From the NCBI GenBank assembly GCA_031379665.1, contig JANNFI010000026.1:1-20380 (forward strand): DNA of 20,380 nt, read 5' to 3'. The stretch is from SZUA-254 sp031379665 (GTDB lineage: Bacteria; Bacteroidota; Ignavibacteria; UBA10030; SZUA-254). Made by a program: the position numbers and the translations under genes. The notes beneath the pieces were generated by a model, which saw only the letters and a program-made list of their open reading frames with translations, was not told the DNA's origin and did not search any database. Within the stretch, counting starts at the first letter, position 1. Each line of letters begins with the position of its first letter. Positions 9,206 through 17,573 of the stretch are shown piece after piece.

Positions 9206-12013
9206 TTGATCGGTCAAACGATTTCCCAATACCAGGTCCTCGAAAAACTCGGCGAGGGCGGGATGGGCGTGGTGTACAAGGCCCGCGACACGAAGCTTGA
9301 CCGCGACGTCGCCCTGAAGTTCCTTCCCCCGCACCTCGCAGCGTCGGAGCAGGATAAAGCTCGCTTCGTGCAGGAGGCCAAGGCCGCCGCGGCGCTCAAC
9401 CATCCGAACGTGTGCTCTATAATAGACATCCAGGAGCACGAGACCCCGGGCGGGGGGCCCGGAACACCCAGTGCGCCCGGTATCATCAAGCAGATGTTCA
9501 TCGTGATGGAGTTCGTCGACGGGATGACGCTTCGCCAGAAGATGGAAGCCGTGGCCGGCGGGTCGCAGCCCTATCCCGCGAAACAGGCGATCGATTTCGG
9601 TATCCAGGTGGCCGAAGGGCTCGCGGCGGCGCACGAGAAGGGGATCGTCCATCGCGATGTCAAACCCGAAAACATCATGGTGCGAAAAGACGGCATCGCC
9701 CAGATCATGGACTTCGGCCTCGCGAAACTGCGCGCGAGCGGGAGCAAGATCACCCGGTTGACCAAACAGGGGAGCACGGTGGGGACTGCCGGCTATATGT
9801 CACCCGAGCAGGTGCAGGGCCTTGACGCCGACCACCGCTCTGATATTTTTTCGCTCGGCGCGCTCCTCTACGAACTGTTCACAGGCCGCCTTCCGTTCAA
9901 GGGCGTCCACGAAACGGCGCTTATGTACGAAATCGTAAACGTCGAACCGGAGCCGATGTCGGCGGTGAACACAGCGCTCGATCCCGAACTCGACCGCATC
10001 GTCTATGAGTGCCTGCAGAAGGACCCGGAAGAACGCTACCAATCGGTGAAGGAAGTCGCGCGCGACCTGAAGCGGGTGAGGCGCGAATCGAGCAGGGCCA
10101 GGATGTCGCGAACCTTCGCCGTGCAGCCCGGCCTGCGACAATCCGGATCGTCAGCCGGATTGTCGTCCGGGTCAATGCCAACCGGCGGAGCCGGGCAAGC
10201 CTCGTCCGGATACGATGCACTCACCCCGGCCCCGAAAAAATCGTCCGGCGGATGGGCGATGTGGATTGCCGTGCTCCTGATCGGCGGTCTCGGCGTCATT
10301 GGCACATTCTGGAGACCGTGGGCGACGCCCGAGCACGCGTCAGGACCGGTCACCCGTCTCACCATCAGGTTCCCGGAAGAGGGCCTCATCCCCATCGGCA
10401 GCACCGGCATCGGCATTTCTCCCGACGGCAAATTCCTTTCGCTCGCCGGGCAGTCGGGGCTTGAAATACAACTCTTCATCCGCCCCTCGGACCGCGAAGC
10501 CCTCGAACCGGTGCTCGGGTCCCGGATCCCGGCCGGCCAGGTGTACTACCACGCGTTCTCTCCCGACGGTGAGTGGCTCGCTTTCACCCCGGGAAACACG
10601 ATCAAGAAAGCGTCGGTGTTCGGTGGGGCGGCGGTGAACGTCTCCGACGTGGACGGTCAGCCGCGCGGGCTATGGTGGGGGACCGACGGAAACATCTACT
10701 TCGGTCATATCAGCAGCGTGATTCAGAAGGTCAGCGCTTCCGGCGGCGTTCCGGAGCCGGTGACCACGCTCGACACATCCGCCGGTGAGCTCAGCCACCG
10801 GTTCCCGGCCCTGCTCCCCGACGGGAAGAGCGTCCTCTACACGATAAAATTCAACAACATCACGACGTTCGAGGAAGCGGCCATCGCCGTGTTCGACGCG
10901 AAGAGCGGTGAATCGAAGACGCTGATCCGCGGCGGATCGTACGCCCGGTACGTCCCCACCGGGCACCTCGTCTACGTAAAGGGCAGCTATCTCTACGCCG
11001 TCCCCTTCGACCTGGAAAAACTCGAAGTCTCGGGGACGCCGAAAAAACTCTTCAAGGGGGGCTGGATGAACCCGTTCTCGGGCGACGCCAACCTCACATT
11101 TACCGACGACGGCACTCTGCTCTACGTCCCGCGCGGGATCGAATCGTACAGCGTCAGTCAGATCAAGTGGATCGACTTCGGTGGCAACACCACGGCCCTT
11201 GTCGACACGACGAACTCGTACTGGACCGCCCAACTGTCGCCGGATGGCGAGAAACTGGCCTTGCACGTGCAGGCCGCCAACGACGACATCTGGGTCTACC
11301 ACATCGGGAGGAAAAGCCTCACCCGGCTGACCTTCGGGGGCGGCAACAGCGGGTTCCCGGTCTGGACGGCCGACGGGAAGTACGTGATCTACGCGGCCGA
11401 GCGCAACATGAGGAACGACATCTACCGCAAGGCGTGGGACGGGTCGGGCGGCGAGGAGCAGCTGACCAATACCGGAAAGACGACGTACCCCCGGTCGCTC
11501 AGCCCCGACGGGAAGACCCTCGCCTTCGCCCAGGACGGCGACGTCTGGACGCTCGACCTCGGGGGAGGTGGAAAGAGCTCCGCGTTCATCGAAACGAAAT
11601 CGACGGAATGGAACCCGGTCTTCTCCCCGGACGGTCGTTACCTCGCATACGAATCGAACGAATCCGGACGGAACGAAGTCTACATCGCGTCCTATCCGTC
11701 GAAATCCGGAAAGTGGCAGGTGTCCTCCGGCGGCGGTTCGAATCCCCTCTGGGACCCCTCCGGGAAGGTCCTCTATTTCACGCAGGGGACATCGATCCTC
11801 GGGGTGGACATCCGGGCCGGCACCGCATTCGATTTTTCCGCGCCGAGGAAGGTGGTCGTCCTCCCGCCCGACGGGTCCGCGATCACCGGAATTTCCCTCG
11901 ACGGGAAACGATTCGCAATGATCACCATCCCCTACGCCGATTTGAACACATCGGAGGTCACTCTCGTGACCTCCTGGTTCGAGGAATTAAAAAACGCGTT
12001 CGCGGGTCAATGA
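9206..12013 (+). CDS. Transmembrane Ser/Thr protein kinase with C-terminal beta-propeller, TTG start (K4)
   Basis: Predicted protein of 935 residues. TTG replaces the ATG seen in most paralogues (TTGATCGG versus ATGATCGG) and has a good AAGGA site. The P-type kinase is intact: GEGGMG 16-21, K38, E57, HRDVKPEN 149-156, DFG 169-171, GSTVGT and SPE 199-201. It has the longest Pro/Gly loop before the hinge in the set (about 79-95) and a second insert at about 114-124. A Ser/Gly linker precedes one TM helix (about 350-368). The PD40/TolB-like propeller shows strand motifs at about 404-412, 452-460, 638-641, 678-686, 721-730, 766-774, 807-815 and 851-859. Distinctive segments (NDDIWVY, LTFGGGNS, RKAWDGSGG) are shared with K3, so the two propellers are sister copies. 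It ends LVTSWFEELKNAF. The propeller should lie outside the cytoplasmic membrane. Ligand and substrates are unknown. Confidence 0.93.
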   Translation: MIGQTISQYQVLEKLGEGGMGVVYKARDTKLDRDVALKFLPPHLAASEQDKARFVQEAKAAAALNHPNVCSIIDIQEHETPGGGPGTPSAPGIIKQMFIVMEFVDGMTLRQKMEAVAGGSQPYPAKQAIDFGIQVAEGLAAAHEKGIVHRDVKPENIMVRKDGIAQIMDFGLAKLRASGSKITRLTKQGSTVGTAGYMSPEQVQGLDADHRSDIFSLGALLYELFTGRLPFKGVHETALMYEIVNVEPEPMSAVNTALDPELDRIVYECLQKDPEERYQSVKEVARDLKRVRRESSRARMSRTFAVQPGLRQSGSSAGLSSGSMPTGGAGQASSGYDALTPAPKKSSGGWAMWIAVLLIGGLGVIGTFWRPWATPEHASGPVTRLTIRFPEEGLIPIGSTGIGISPDGKFLSLAGQSGLEIQLFIRPSDREALEPVLGSRIPAGQVYYHAFSPDGEWLAFTPGNTIKKASVFGGAAVNVSDVDGQPRGLWWGTDGNIYFGHISSVIQKVSASGGVPEPVTTLDTSAGELSHRFPALLPDGKSVLYTIKFNNITTFEEAAIAVFDAKSGESKTLIRGGSYARYVPTGHLVYVKGSYLYAVPFDLEKLEVSGTPKKLFKGGWMNPFSGDANLTFTDDGTLLYVPRGIESYSVSQIKWIDFGGNTTALVDTTNSYWTAQLSPDGEKLALHVQAANDDIWVYHIGRKSLTRLTFGGGNSGFPVWTADGKYVIYAAERNMRNDIYRKAWDGSGGEEQLTNTGKTTYPRSLSPDGKTLAFAQDGDVWTLDLGGGGKSSAFIETKSTEWNPVFSPDGRYLAYESNESGRNEVYIASYPSKSGKWQVSSGGGSNPLWDPSGKVLYFTQGTSILGVDIRAGTAFDFSAPRKVVVLPPDGSAITGISLDGKRFAMITIPYADLNTSEVTLVTSWFEELKNAFAGQ

Positions 12014-12017
12014 GGAG
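12013..12017 (+). promoter_or_regulatory. Ribosome binding site for K5 (GTG start)
   Basis: AGGAG begins on the last base of the K4 stop codon and ends 6 bases before the GTG at 12024. This is the clearest Shine-Dalgarno sequence in the window and decides the GTG start, which also matches the family N-terminus MIGQTISHY. Confidence 0.8.
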
Positions 12018-12023
12018 AATCGC

Positions 12024-14795
12024 GTGATCGGTCAGACAATATCGCACTACCAGATACTCGACAAGCTCGGCGAGGGGGGAATGGGCGTCGTCTACAAGGC
12101 CCGCGATACGAAGCTCGACCGCGACGTGGCGCTGAAGTTCCTTCCCCCGCACCTCGCCGCGTCAGACCAGGACAAAGCGCGGTTCGTGCAGGAGGCGAAA
12201 GCGGCCGCCGCGCTCAACCATCCGAACGTCTGCTCTATTATAGACATCCAGGAGTACGAGACCCAGGGCGGGGGTGGCAAGCAGATGTTCATCGTGATGG
12301 AGTACGTCGACGGCCAGACCCTGCGGGCAAAAATGCCCTCGATCAACCCCGGCAAGGCGATCGACATCGGCATCCAGATCGCTGAGGGACTCTCGGCGGC
12401 CCACGAGAAGGGGATCGTCCACCGCGACATCAAGCCCGAGAACATCATGGTCCGCAAGGACGGCATCGCGCAGATAATGGACTTCGGCCTAGCGAAACTG
12501 AGGGGAAGCGGGAGCAAAATCACCCGCCTGACGAAGGAAGGAAGCACGGTCGGGACCGCGGGATATATGTCGCCGGAGCAGGTGCAGGGGCAGGACGCGG
12601 ACCACCGCTCGGACATATTTTCGCTCGGCGTGTTGCTCTACGAACTCTTTACCGGCGAACTTCCCTTCAAGGGCGTCCACGAGACGGCGCTGATGTACGA
12701 AATCGTCAACGTCGACCCCGCGCCGCTGAGCGCGGTGCGGCAGGACCTCGACCCCGAGCTCGACCGCATCGTGCTGGAATGCTTGCAGAAGGACCCGGAC
12801 GAACGGTATAACTCGGTGAAGGACATTGCCAAGGACCTGAAGCGGTTCAAGCGGGAATCGAGCCGCGCGCGGGTCAGCCGGATCACAGCCGCAAGGCCGG
12901 TGATGAGGGGCTCCGGGACGGGCCCGGCGAGCGGGGCGGGCGGGCGGTCCGGCGCGGGCGAAGGGTCGGGCGACGCCGGCGTTCCGGAAGCCGCGGCCGC
13001 GCCATCACGGAGACGGGAGATTATCGCGTGGAGTGTCGCGGCAGTACTGCTCGCCATCGCGGGATACCTGATGAGCAGGCCGTCGCCGATGATCCCAGTG
13101 GCGAAAATACTTCTCCGGTCATCGATCGTGACGCCCGACAGCATCTATATCCATTCGTTTGGAGCGGGCCTCGGGCCTCCGGTGATTTCGCCTGACGGAC
13201 GGGCGATCGCATTTTCAGGAGTGAGGCCGGACGGCGCCAAACGGATTTATGTCCGGATGCTCAACGAGATGGAAGTCCGCGCGCTCCCCGGGACCGGAGG
13301 CGGCAACGAACCCTTCTGGTCGCCTGACGGAAAATATGTGGGATACTTCGATGGTGGGGGCAGGATGAGGAAAATCGATCCGGCAGGCGGGTCGCCGACT
13401 ACCATCGCCTCCGTCCCGAATCCCAGGGGAGGCACGTGGAATTCCGACGGCACCATTGTTTTCGCGCCCGATTACCAGAGCGGGCTCTTCCGGGTTTCGG
13501 CGGACGGGAAAGGCGAGCCCGTGCAGATCACCACGCTCGATTCTTCGCGCAACGAAGGATCGCACCGGTGGCCTTTTTTCCTCCCTGACGGGAAACACTT
13601 CCTCTACCTCGCCCGCGCCGCGGCCGAGACCGGGGAAGCGGAGGGTGACGCGGTGTTCGTCGCCTCCCTCGACGGAAGCACGAAGAAGATGGTCGTTCAG
13701 TCGTCGTTCAATCCGTCCTTCGCCGATGGGTATCTTCTTTTTGCCCGGAGCTCGGTGCTCATGGCGCAACGGTTCAACCTGGAGTCACTCACCCTCGAGG
13801 GAGACGCCGTCAAGCTCCAGGATGGAGTACTGACCGACCTGTCGTATAATATGGCGGTGTATACCGTCTCGAATACCGGGACTCTTCTCTACCAGACGGG
13901 GAAGGCGGAGGCCGGCGCCCGCCCGATGTTCGTTGACCGATCGGGCGCTGTTACGCGCCTGATCGACGACCGTGGCGAGCAGGACCATCCGCGGCTGTCG
14001 CCGGACGGGACACAGCTCGCGGTTTATTTCTTCGACACCCGTTCCCGCAGGAGCAACATCTGGGTGTACGACCTCCGGACGGGGGGAAGGCGGCGTCTCA
14101 CCACGCGCCCGGCGGGGGATTTCTACCCCGTCTGGTCTGCCGACGGTTCCCGCATTTTCTTCGTGTCAGGGGGGGTCAGCAACGCGGACATCTATGAGCA
14201 GCCGGTCGCGCGCAGCGGCGGTGAAAAGTTTTTCGCGAAATTCGCCACGCAGGAACGGGTCCTCGACTGCTCCCCCGACGGCAAAACACTCCTCATCGAG
14301 ACCACTTCCCCGTCGGCCGGCAAGGGGGACCTGTGGCTCGTCCCCGCGACCGGCGACGACCGGACGCCGACGCCGTTCCAACAGACAAAATTCGACGAAC
14401 ACGACGGCCGCATCTCGAGGGACGGCCGATGGGTGGCGTATGTGTCCGATGAAAGCGGCGGGGATGAAATTTATGTGAAGCGCTTTTCCGCGCCGGGATC
14501 GGATGCCTGGAAGGTCTCCTCGAGCGGTGGAAACGTGCCTCTCTGGGGTCCCGGGACGGACGAATTGATCTATGTCAATTCCGGGAACGAGGTCGTCGCG
14601 GCGACTCTCCGGTTCTCGGGTGATGCCGGCGAAGTCGTCGTCGTCAAACCCCTTTTCAACCTGCCACCGTTCACTTTTAATTATGACATCGCTCCCGACG
14701 GGAAAACCTTCGTTCTCACCCGCAGCCTCGAGATGCAGAAATTCCCGCCGTTGTCGCTCCTGGTGAACTGGGACGAAATCCTGAACACAAAATAA
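12024..14795 (+). CDS. Transmembrane Ser/Thr protein kinase with C-terminal beta-propeller, GTG start (K5)
   Basis: Predicted protein of 923 residues. The P-type kinase is intact: GEGGMG 16-21, K38, E57, HRDIKPEN 133-140, DFG 153-155, GSTVGT and SPE 183-185. Its kinase is the closest relative of the K4 kinase but has the shortest loops. The linker (about 292-328) is almost all Gly, Ala, Ser and Pro. A basic RRRE cluster precedes one TM helix (about 334-350), consistent with the kinase inside and the propeller outside. Propeller strand motifs lie at about 389-397, 432-441, 520-529, 659-667, 705-713, 750-758 and 799-807. Segments such as LPDGKHFLY, VFVASLDG and GRWVAYVSDES recur in K7, so this propeller belongs with K7 and not with its neighbour K4. 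It ends LLVNWDEIL. A 77-base stretch near its 5' end is almost identical to K6. Confidence 0.93.
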   Translation: MIGQTISHYQILDKLGEGGMGVVYKARDTKLDRDVALKFLPPHLAASDQDKARFVQEAKAAAALNHPNVCSIIDIQEYETQGGGGKQMFIVMEYVDGQTLRAKMPSINPGKAIDIGIQIAEGLSAAHEKGIVHRDIKPENIMVRKDGIAQIMDFGLAKLRGSGSKITRLTKEGSTVGTAGYMSPEQVQGQDADHRSDIFSLGVLLYELFTGELPFKGVHETALMYEIVNVDPAPLSAVRQDLDPELDRIVLECLQKDPDERYNSVKDIAKDLKRFKRESSRARVSRITAARPVMRGSGTGPASGAGGRSGAGEGSGDAGVPEAAAAPSRRREIIAWSVAAVLLAIAGYLMSRPSPMIPVAKILLRSSIVTPDSIYIHSFGAGLGPPVISPDGRAIAFSGVRPDGAKRIYVRMLNEMEVRALPGTGGGNEPFWSPDGKYVGYFDGGGRMRKIDPAGGSPTTIASVPNPRGGTWNSDGTIVFAPDYQSGLFRVSADGKGEPVQITTLDSSRNEGSHRWPFFLPDGKHFLYLARAAAETGEAEGDAVFVASLDGSTKKMVVQSSFNPSFADGYLLFARSSVLMAQRFNLESLTLEGDAVKLQDGVLTDLSYNMAVYTVSNTGTLLYQTGKAEAGARPMFVDRSGAVTRLIDDRGEQDHPRLSPDGTQLAVYFFDTRSRRSNIWVYDLRTGGRRRLTTRPAGDFYPVWSADGSRIFFVSGGVSNADIYEQPVARSGGEKFFAKFATQERVLDCSPDGKTLLIETTSPSAGKGDLWLVPATGDDRTPTPFQQTKFDEHDGRISRDGRWVAYVSDESGGDEIYVKRFSAPGSDAWKVSSSGGNVPLWGPGTDELIYVNSGNEVVAATLRFSGDAGEVVVVKPLFNLPPFTFNYDIAPDGKTFVLTRSLEMQKFPPLSLLVNWDEILNTK
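12069..12145 (+). repeat. Near-identical 77-base block shared with K6 (copy in K5)
   Basis: Codons 16-41 of K5 match 14880-14956 of K6 with three mismatches; the first 38 bases are identical. The block spans the Gly loop and the ATP-binding lysine. The same segment of K4 encodes the identical protein as K5 but has eight synonymous differences from it. Confidence 0.8.
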
Positions 14796-14834
14796 TTCCG
14801 AAGACGAGATGCACACCGAATTCGCTACTCACCG

Positions 14835-17570
14835 ATGATCGGCACGACCATATCGCACTACCGGGTCCTCGAAAAACTGGGCGAGGGGGGAATGGGCGTC
14901 GTCTACAAGGCCCGCGACACGAGGCTCGACCGCGACGTCGCGCTGAAGTTCCTTCCGTCGCACGTCTCCGCGACGAAGGAGACCACCGCGCGTTTCCTCC
15001 AGGAGGCGAAGGCCGCGGCCGCGCTCAACCACGCAAACATCTGCACCATTTACGGCGTCGAAGAACACGCCGACGCCGACGGCCCCATAGGATCGAATCG
15101 GATGTTCATCGCGATGGAGTACATCGACGGGGGGACGCTGAGGGAAAAGCTCCCGCTCGCCGGAATCGCCGACGTTGTCGCGATCGCCGCGCAGGTGGGC
15201 GAGGCTCTCCACGAAGCCCATTCGAAGGGGATCGTGCACCGGGACATCAAGGCCGACAACGTGATGCTGACCTCGAAGGGGGGCGTGAAGGTGATGGACT
15301 TCGGCCTCGCGAAACTCAAGGGTTCGCTCAAGCTCACCAAGACCTCCTCGACCGTCGGCACGCTCGGCTATATGGCGCCCGAACAGATCGGCGGGGGTGA
15401 GGTAGATGCGCGGTCGGACCTATTTTCTTTCGGCGTCTTGATTTTCGAAATGCTCACCGGCCGCCTGCCGTTCAGGGGCGAGCACGAGGCGGCGATGGTC
15501 TACTCGATCATGAACGAACAGCCCGAACCGCTCACAAAATTTCTTCCCGACGCGCCGGCCGAACTCGTCCTCCTCACATCCAAGGCGCTCGAGAAGGAAC
15601 CGGCCGAACGGTACCAGTCGGTGGCGGAAATGCTCGTGGACCTGAGACGCCTGAAGAAGAGCACGACGAGAGTGTCGAGGTCGTACCCCCTCCAGGCACG
15701 ACCGGGGGACGGCGGCATTCCGTCTTCCAGGATTGCCACGCAGGGTGGGTCCGGTTTTCACCCCGCCCAAGGGTCTGGATCAGGAACGGTACCCGCCGGT
15801 GACGGGGGAGGAAAACGTCCAAAAAAAATACCGCTCATCGCGGGAACCATCATACTGATTGCGGCGGCCATCGTCGTCTTCAGAATGATGAAGGAAGACC
15901 GCATCATCCCTTCCGCGGCGAACGTTAAAATGTCGAGGCTCACGTCCTCGGGAGACGCCGGATACGCGACGATCTCACCGGACGGAAAATATGTTGTCTA
16001 TGTCAAGGGAGTGGAGGGGGAGCGCGGTCTCTGGATCAGGCAGGTGGCGAGCGGCACCGACATCAACGTGATCCCTCCCTCCGATGTCAGGATCATCGGG
16101 TCGTCGTTCTCCAACGACGGGAACTACGTCTATTATACGGCTGCCCTGCCCGAGGCCCCACTCCTGACGGTGTACAGGACACCGGTCATCGGCGGCGCGC
16201 CGCCACGGAAAATCATCGAAAATGTCGACAGTCCGGTGTCCCTGTCACCCGACGACAGCCGGCTCGCCTTTTTCCGTGTCTTCCCCGGCACGGGGGAGGA
16301 AGCGATCTTCATCGCGAACGCCGACGGATCGGGCGAACGCAAACTGATCAGCCGGGACGGGAAAAACCTGTTTTACGCCGGCGAAGGAGCCACGCCGGCG
16401 TGGAGCCCGGACGGGAGCGTGATCGTCTCTCCCGCGGGAACCACGGTCGGAAAGTTTTCGATGGACATCGTCGCAATCCCGGTCGACGAGCCGGCCGAAA
16501 GAATGATGACGCAGATGCGCTTGAGCGACATCGGACGGATCGCCTGGTATCCCGATGGCCGGGGCCTCATCGCCTGCACCAACTTCGAAGGGGAACCGGC
16601 CACCCAAATTTCGTACATTTCCTACCCCGACGGGGAGGTCACCAGGATCACCAATGATCTGCTGTCGTACGGTCCCTCGAGCCTGAGCATCACGAAGGAT
16701 GCCTCGGCCATCGTCAGCGCGCAGTCGCAATCGAATTCGACGGTGATGATCGTGCCCCGGGGCGATGCCTCGTCGATCCGCGAGGTCACCAGGGGGGCGA
16801 CCAGGAACGACGGTCAGGGCGGGCTGGATTGGATCGACAACGAGCGAATGGTGTACACATCCTATTCCAACGGAATGAGCCACCTCTGGGTGGCGGGATC
16901 GGGAGCATCAGACCCGAGCCAGTTGACGTTTAGCGGACGATCCGCCAACGATCCGTCTACCTTACACCCCGGCGGCGTGATATTTTACGTTTCCAACAAC
17001 GATACCCTTCCCTGCATCTGGCGGATGAACGCCGACGGGAGCAACGCCGCGCGGGTCACCGACGACGAGGACTACAACCCTGAGGTTTCCCCCGACGGCC
17101 ATTGGCTCCTCTTCGATAGTTGGAGGTCCGGTGCGCGCTCCCTCTGGAAACTGAAGATCGGATCGGCCGATACCGCCACGATGTTCCGTCACGGCGCCGT
17201 CGAAGCGCGATTTTCCCCGGACGGCCGGCTCGTCGCCTGCTGGCTCCACGACGAGAAGATCCAGCGGTCGCGGATGACCATCCTGTCGTTTCCAGACGGA
17301 GCGACGGTGAGTGCGTTCGATTTTCCAGGGGCTTCGGGCCAGCCCGATTTTCAGTGGGCCCCCGACGGGAAGGCCATCCATTTCTCCGAATCGCGGAAGG
17401 GTGTGGACAACATACGGGCGTATGATTACCGGACTGGAAAGGTCACCGATGTCACAAAATTCACCTCCGGAGATATCTATAACTTCGCCTGGTCCCCCGA
17501 CGGTAAAAACCTCGCCGTGGCCCGCGGCCAATCCACCAGCGATATCGTGCTCATCACCATTTCGAAGTAA
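14835..17570 (+). CDS. Transmembrane Ser/Thr kinase, T-type kinase fused to a beta-propeller (K6)
   Basis: Predicted protein of 911 residues, with an ATG start after a 39-bp gap that has no clear Shine-Dalgarno sequence. The kinase is intact: GEGGMG 16-21, K38, E57, HRDIKADN 135-142, DFG 155-157, SSTVGT and APE 181-183. From about residue 42 on it resembles the TPR kinases K1/K2 (VSAT, LTKTSSTVGTLGYMAPEQ, FRGEHEAAMVYSI, ALEKEPAERYQSV), while codons 16-41 match K5 closely. A Gly-rich linker and a basic KRPKK cluster precede one TM helix (about 332-349). The rest is a PD40/TolB-like propeller (strand motifs at about 380-389, 470-479, 523-531, 571-579, 751-760, 793-801, 841-850 and 886-894). This propeller is unlike those of K3, K4, K5 and K7 and lacks their C-terminal W..EL tail, ending DIVLITISK. 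It looks like a chimera or a separate lineage. Ligand unknown. Confidence 0.93.
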   Translation: MIGTTISHYRVLEKLGEGGMGVVYKARDTRLDRDVALKFLPSHVSATKETTARFLQEAKAAAALNHANICTIYGVEEHADADGPIGSNRMFIAMEYIDGGTLREKLPLAGIADVVAIAAQVGEALHEAHSKGIVHRDIKADNVMLTSKGGVKVMDFGLAKLKGSLKLTKTSSTVGTLGYMAPEQIGGGEVDARSDLFSFGVLIFEMLTGRLPFRGEHEAAMVYSIMNEQPEPLTKFLPDAPAELVLLTSKALEKEPAERYQSVAEMLVDLRRLKKSTTRVSRSYPLQARPGDGGIPSSRIATQGGSGFHPAQGSGSGTVPAGDGGGKRPKKIPLIAGTIILIAAAIVVFRMMKEDRIIPSAANVKMSRLTSSGDAGYATISPDGKYVVYVKGVEGERGLWIRQVASGTDINVIPPSDVRIIGSSFSNDGNYVYYTAALPEAPLLTVYRTPVIGGAPPRKIIENVDSPVSLSPDDSRLAFFRVFPGTGEEAIFIANADGSGERKLISRDGKNLFYAGEGATPAWSPDGSVIVSPAGTTVGKFSMDIVAIPVDEPAERMMTQMRLSDIGRIAWYPDGRGLIACTNFEGEPATQISYISYPDGEVTRITNDLLSYGPSSLSITKDASAIVSAQSQSNSTVMIVPRGDASSIREVTRGATRNDGQGGLDWIDNERMVYTSYSNGMSHLWVAGSGASDPSQLTFSGRSANDPSTLHPGGVIFYVSNNDTLPCIWRMNADGSNAARVTDDEDYNPEVSPDGHWLLFDSWRSGARSLWKLKIGSADTATMFRHGAVEARFSPDGRLVACWLHDEKIQRSRMTILSFPDGATVSAFDFPGASGQPDFQWAPDGKAIHFSESRKGVDNIRAYDYRTGKVTDVTKFTSGDIYNFAWSPDGKNLAVARGQSTSDIVLITISK
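14880..14956 (+). repeat. Near-identical 77-base block shared with K5 (copy in K6)
   Basis: This is the partner of 12069-12145. The three differences are one non-synonymous (Lys to Arg at codon 30) and two synonymous changes. Directly after it the two genes diverge sharply in both DNA and protein (HVSATKET against HLAASDQD). Confidence 0.8.
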
Positions 17571-17573
17571 CCA

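Noticed and set aside
9418..9423. A perfect TATAAT inside K4, possible internal promoter
   Set aside because: It encodes part of the conserved S-I-I-D segment (TCT ATA ATA GAC), which K5 also carries with ATT ATA. No -35 element lies at a suitable distance.
14832..14842. Inverted repeat CCGAT-G-ATCGG at the K6 start
   Set aside because: It follows from the conserved start ATGATCGG preceded by CCG. It is only 5 bp with a one-base centre and cannot form a real hairpin.
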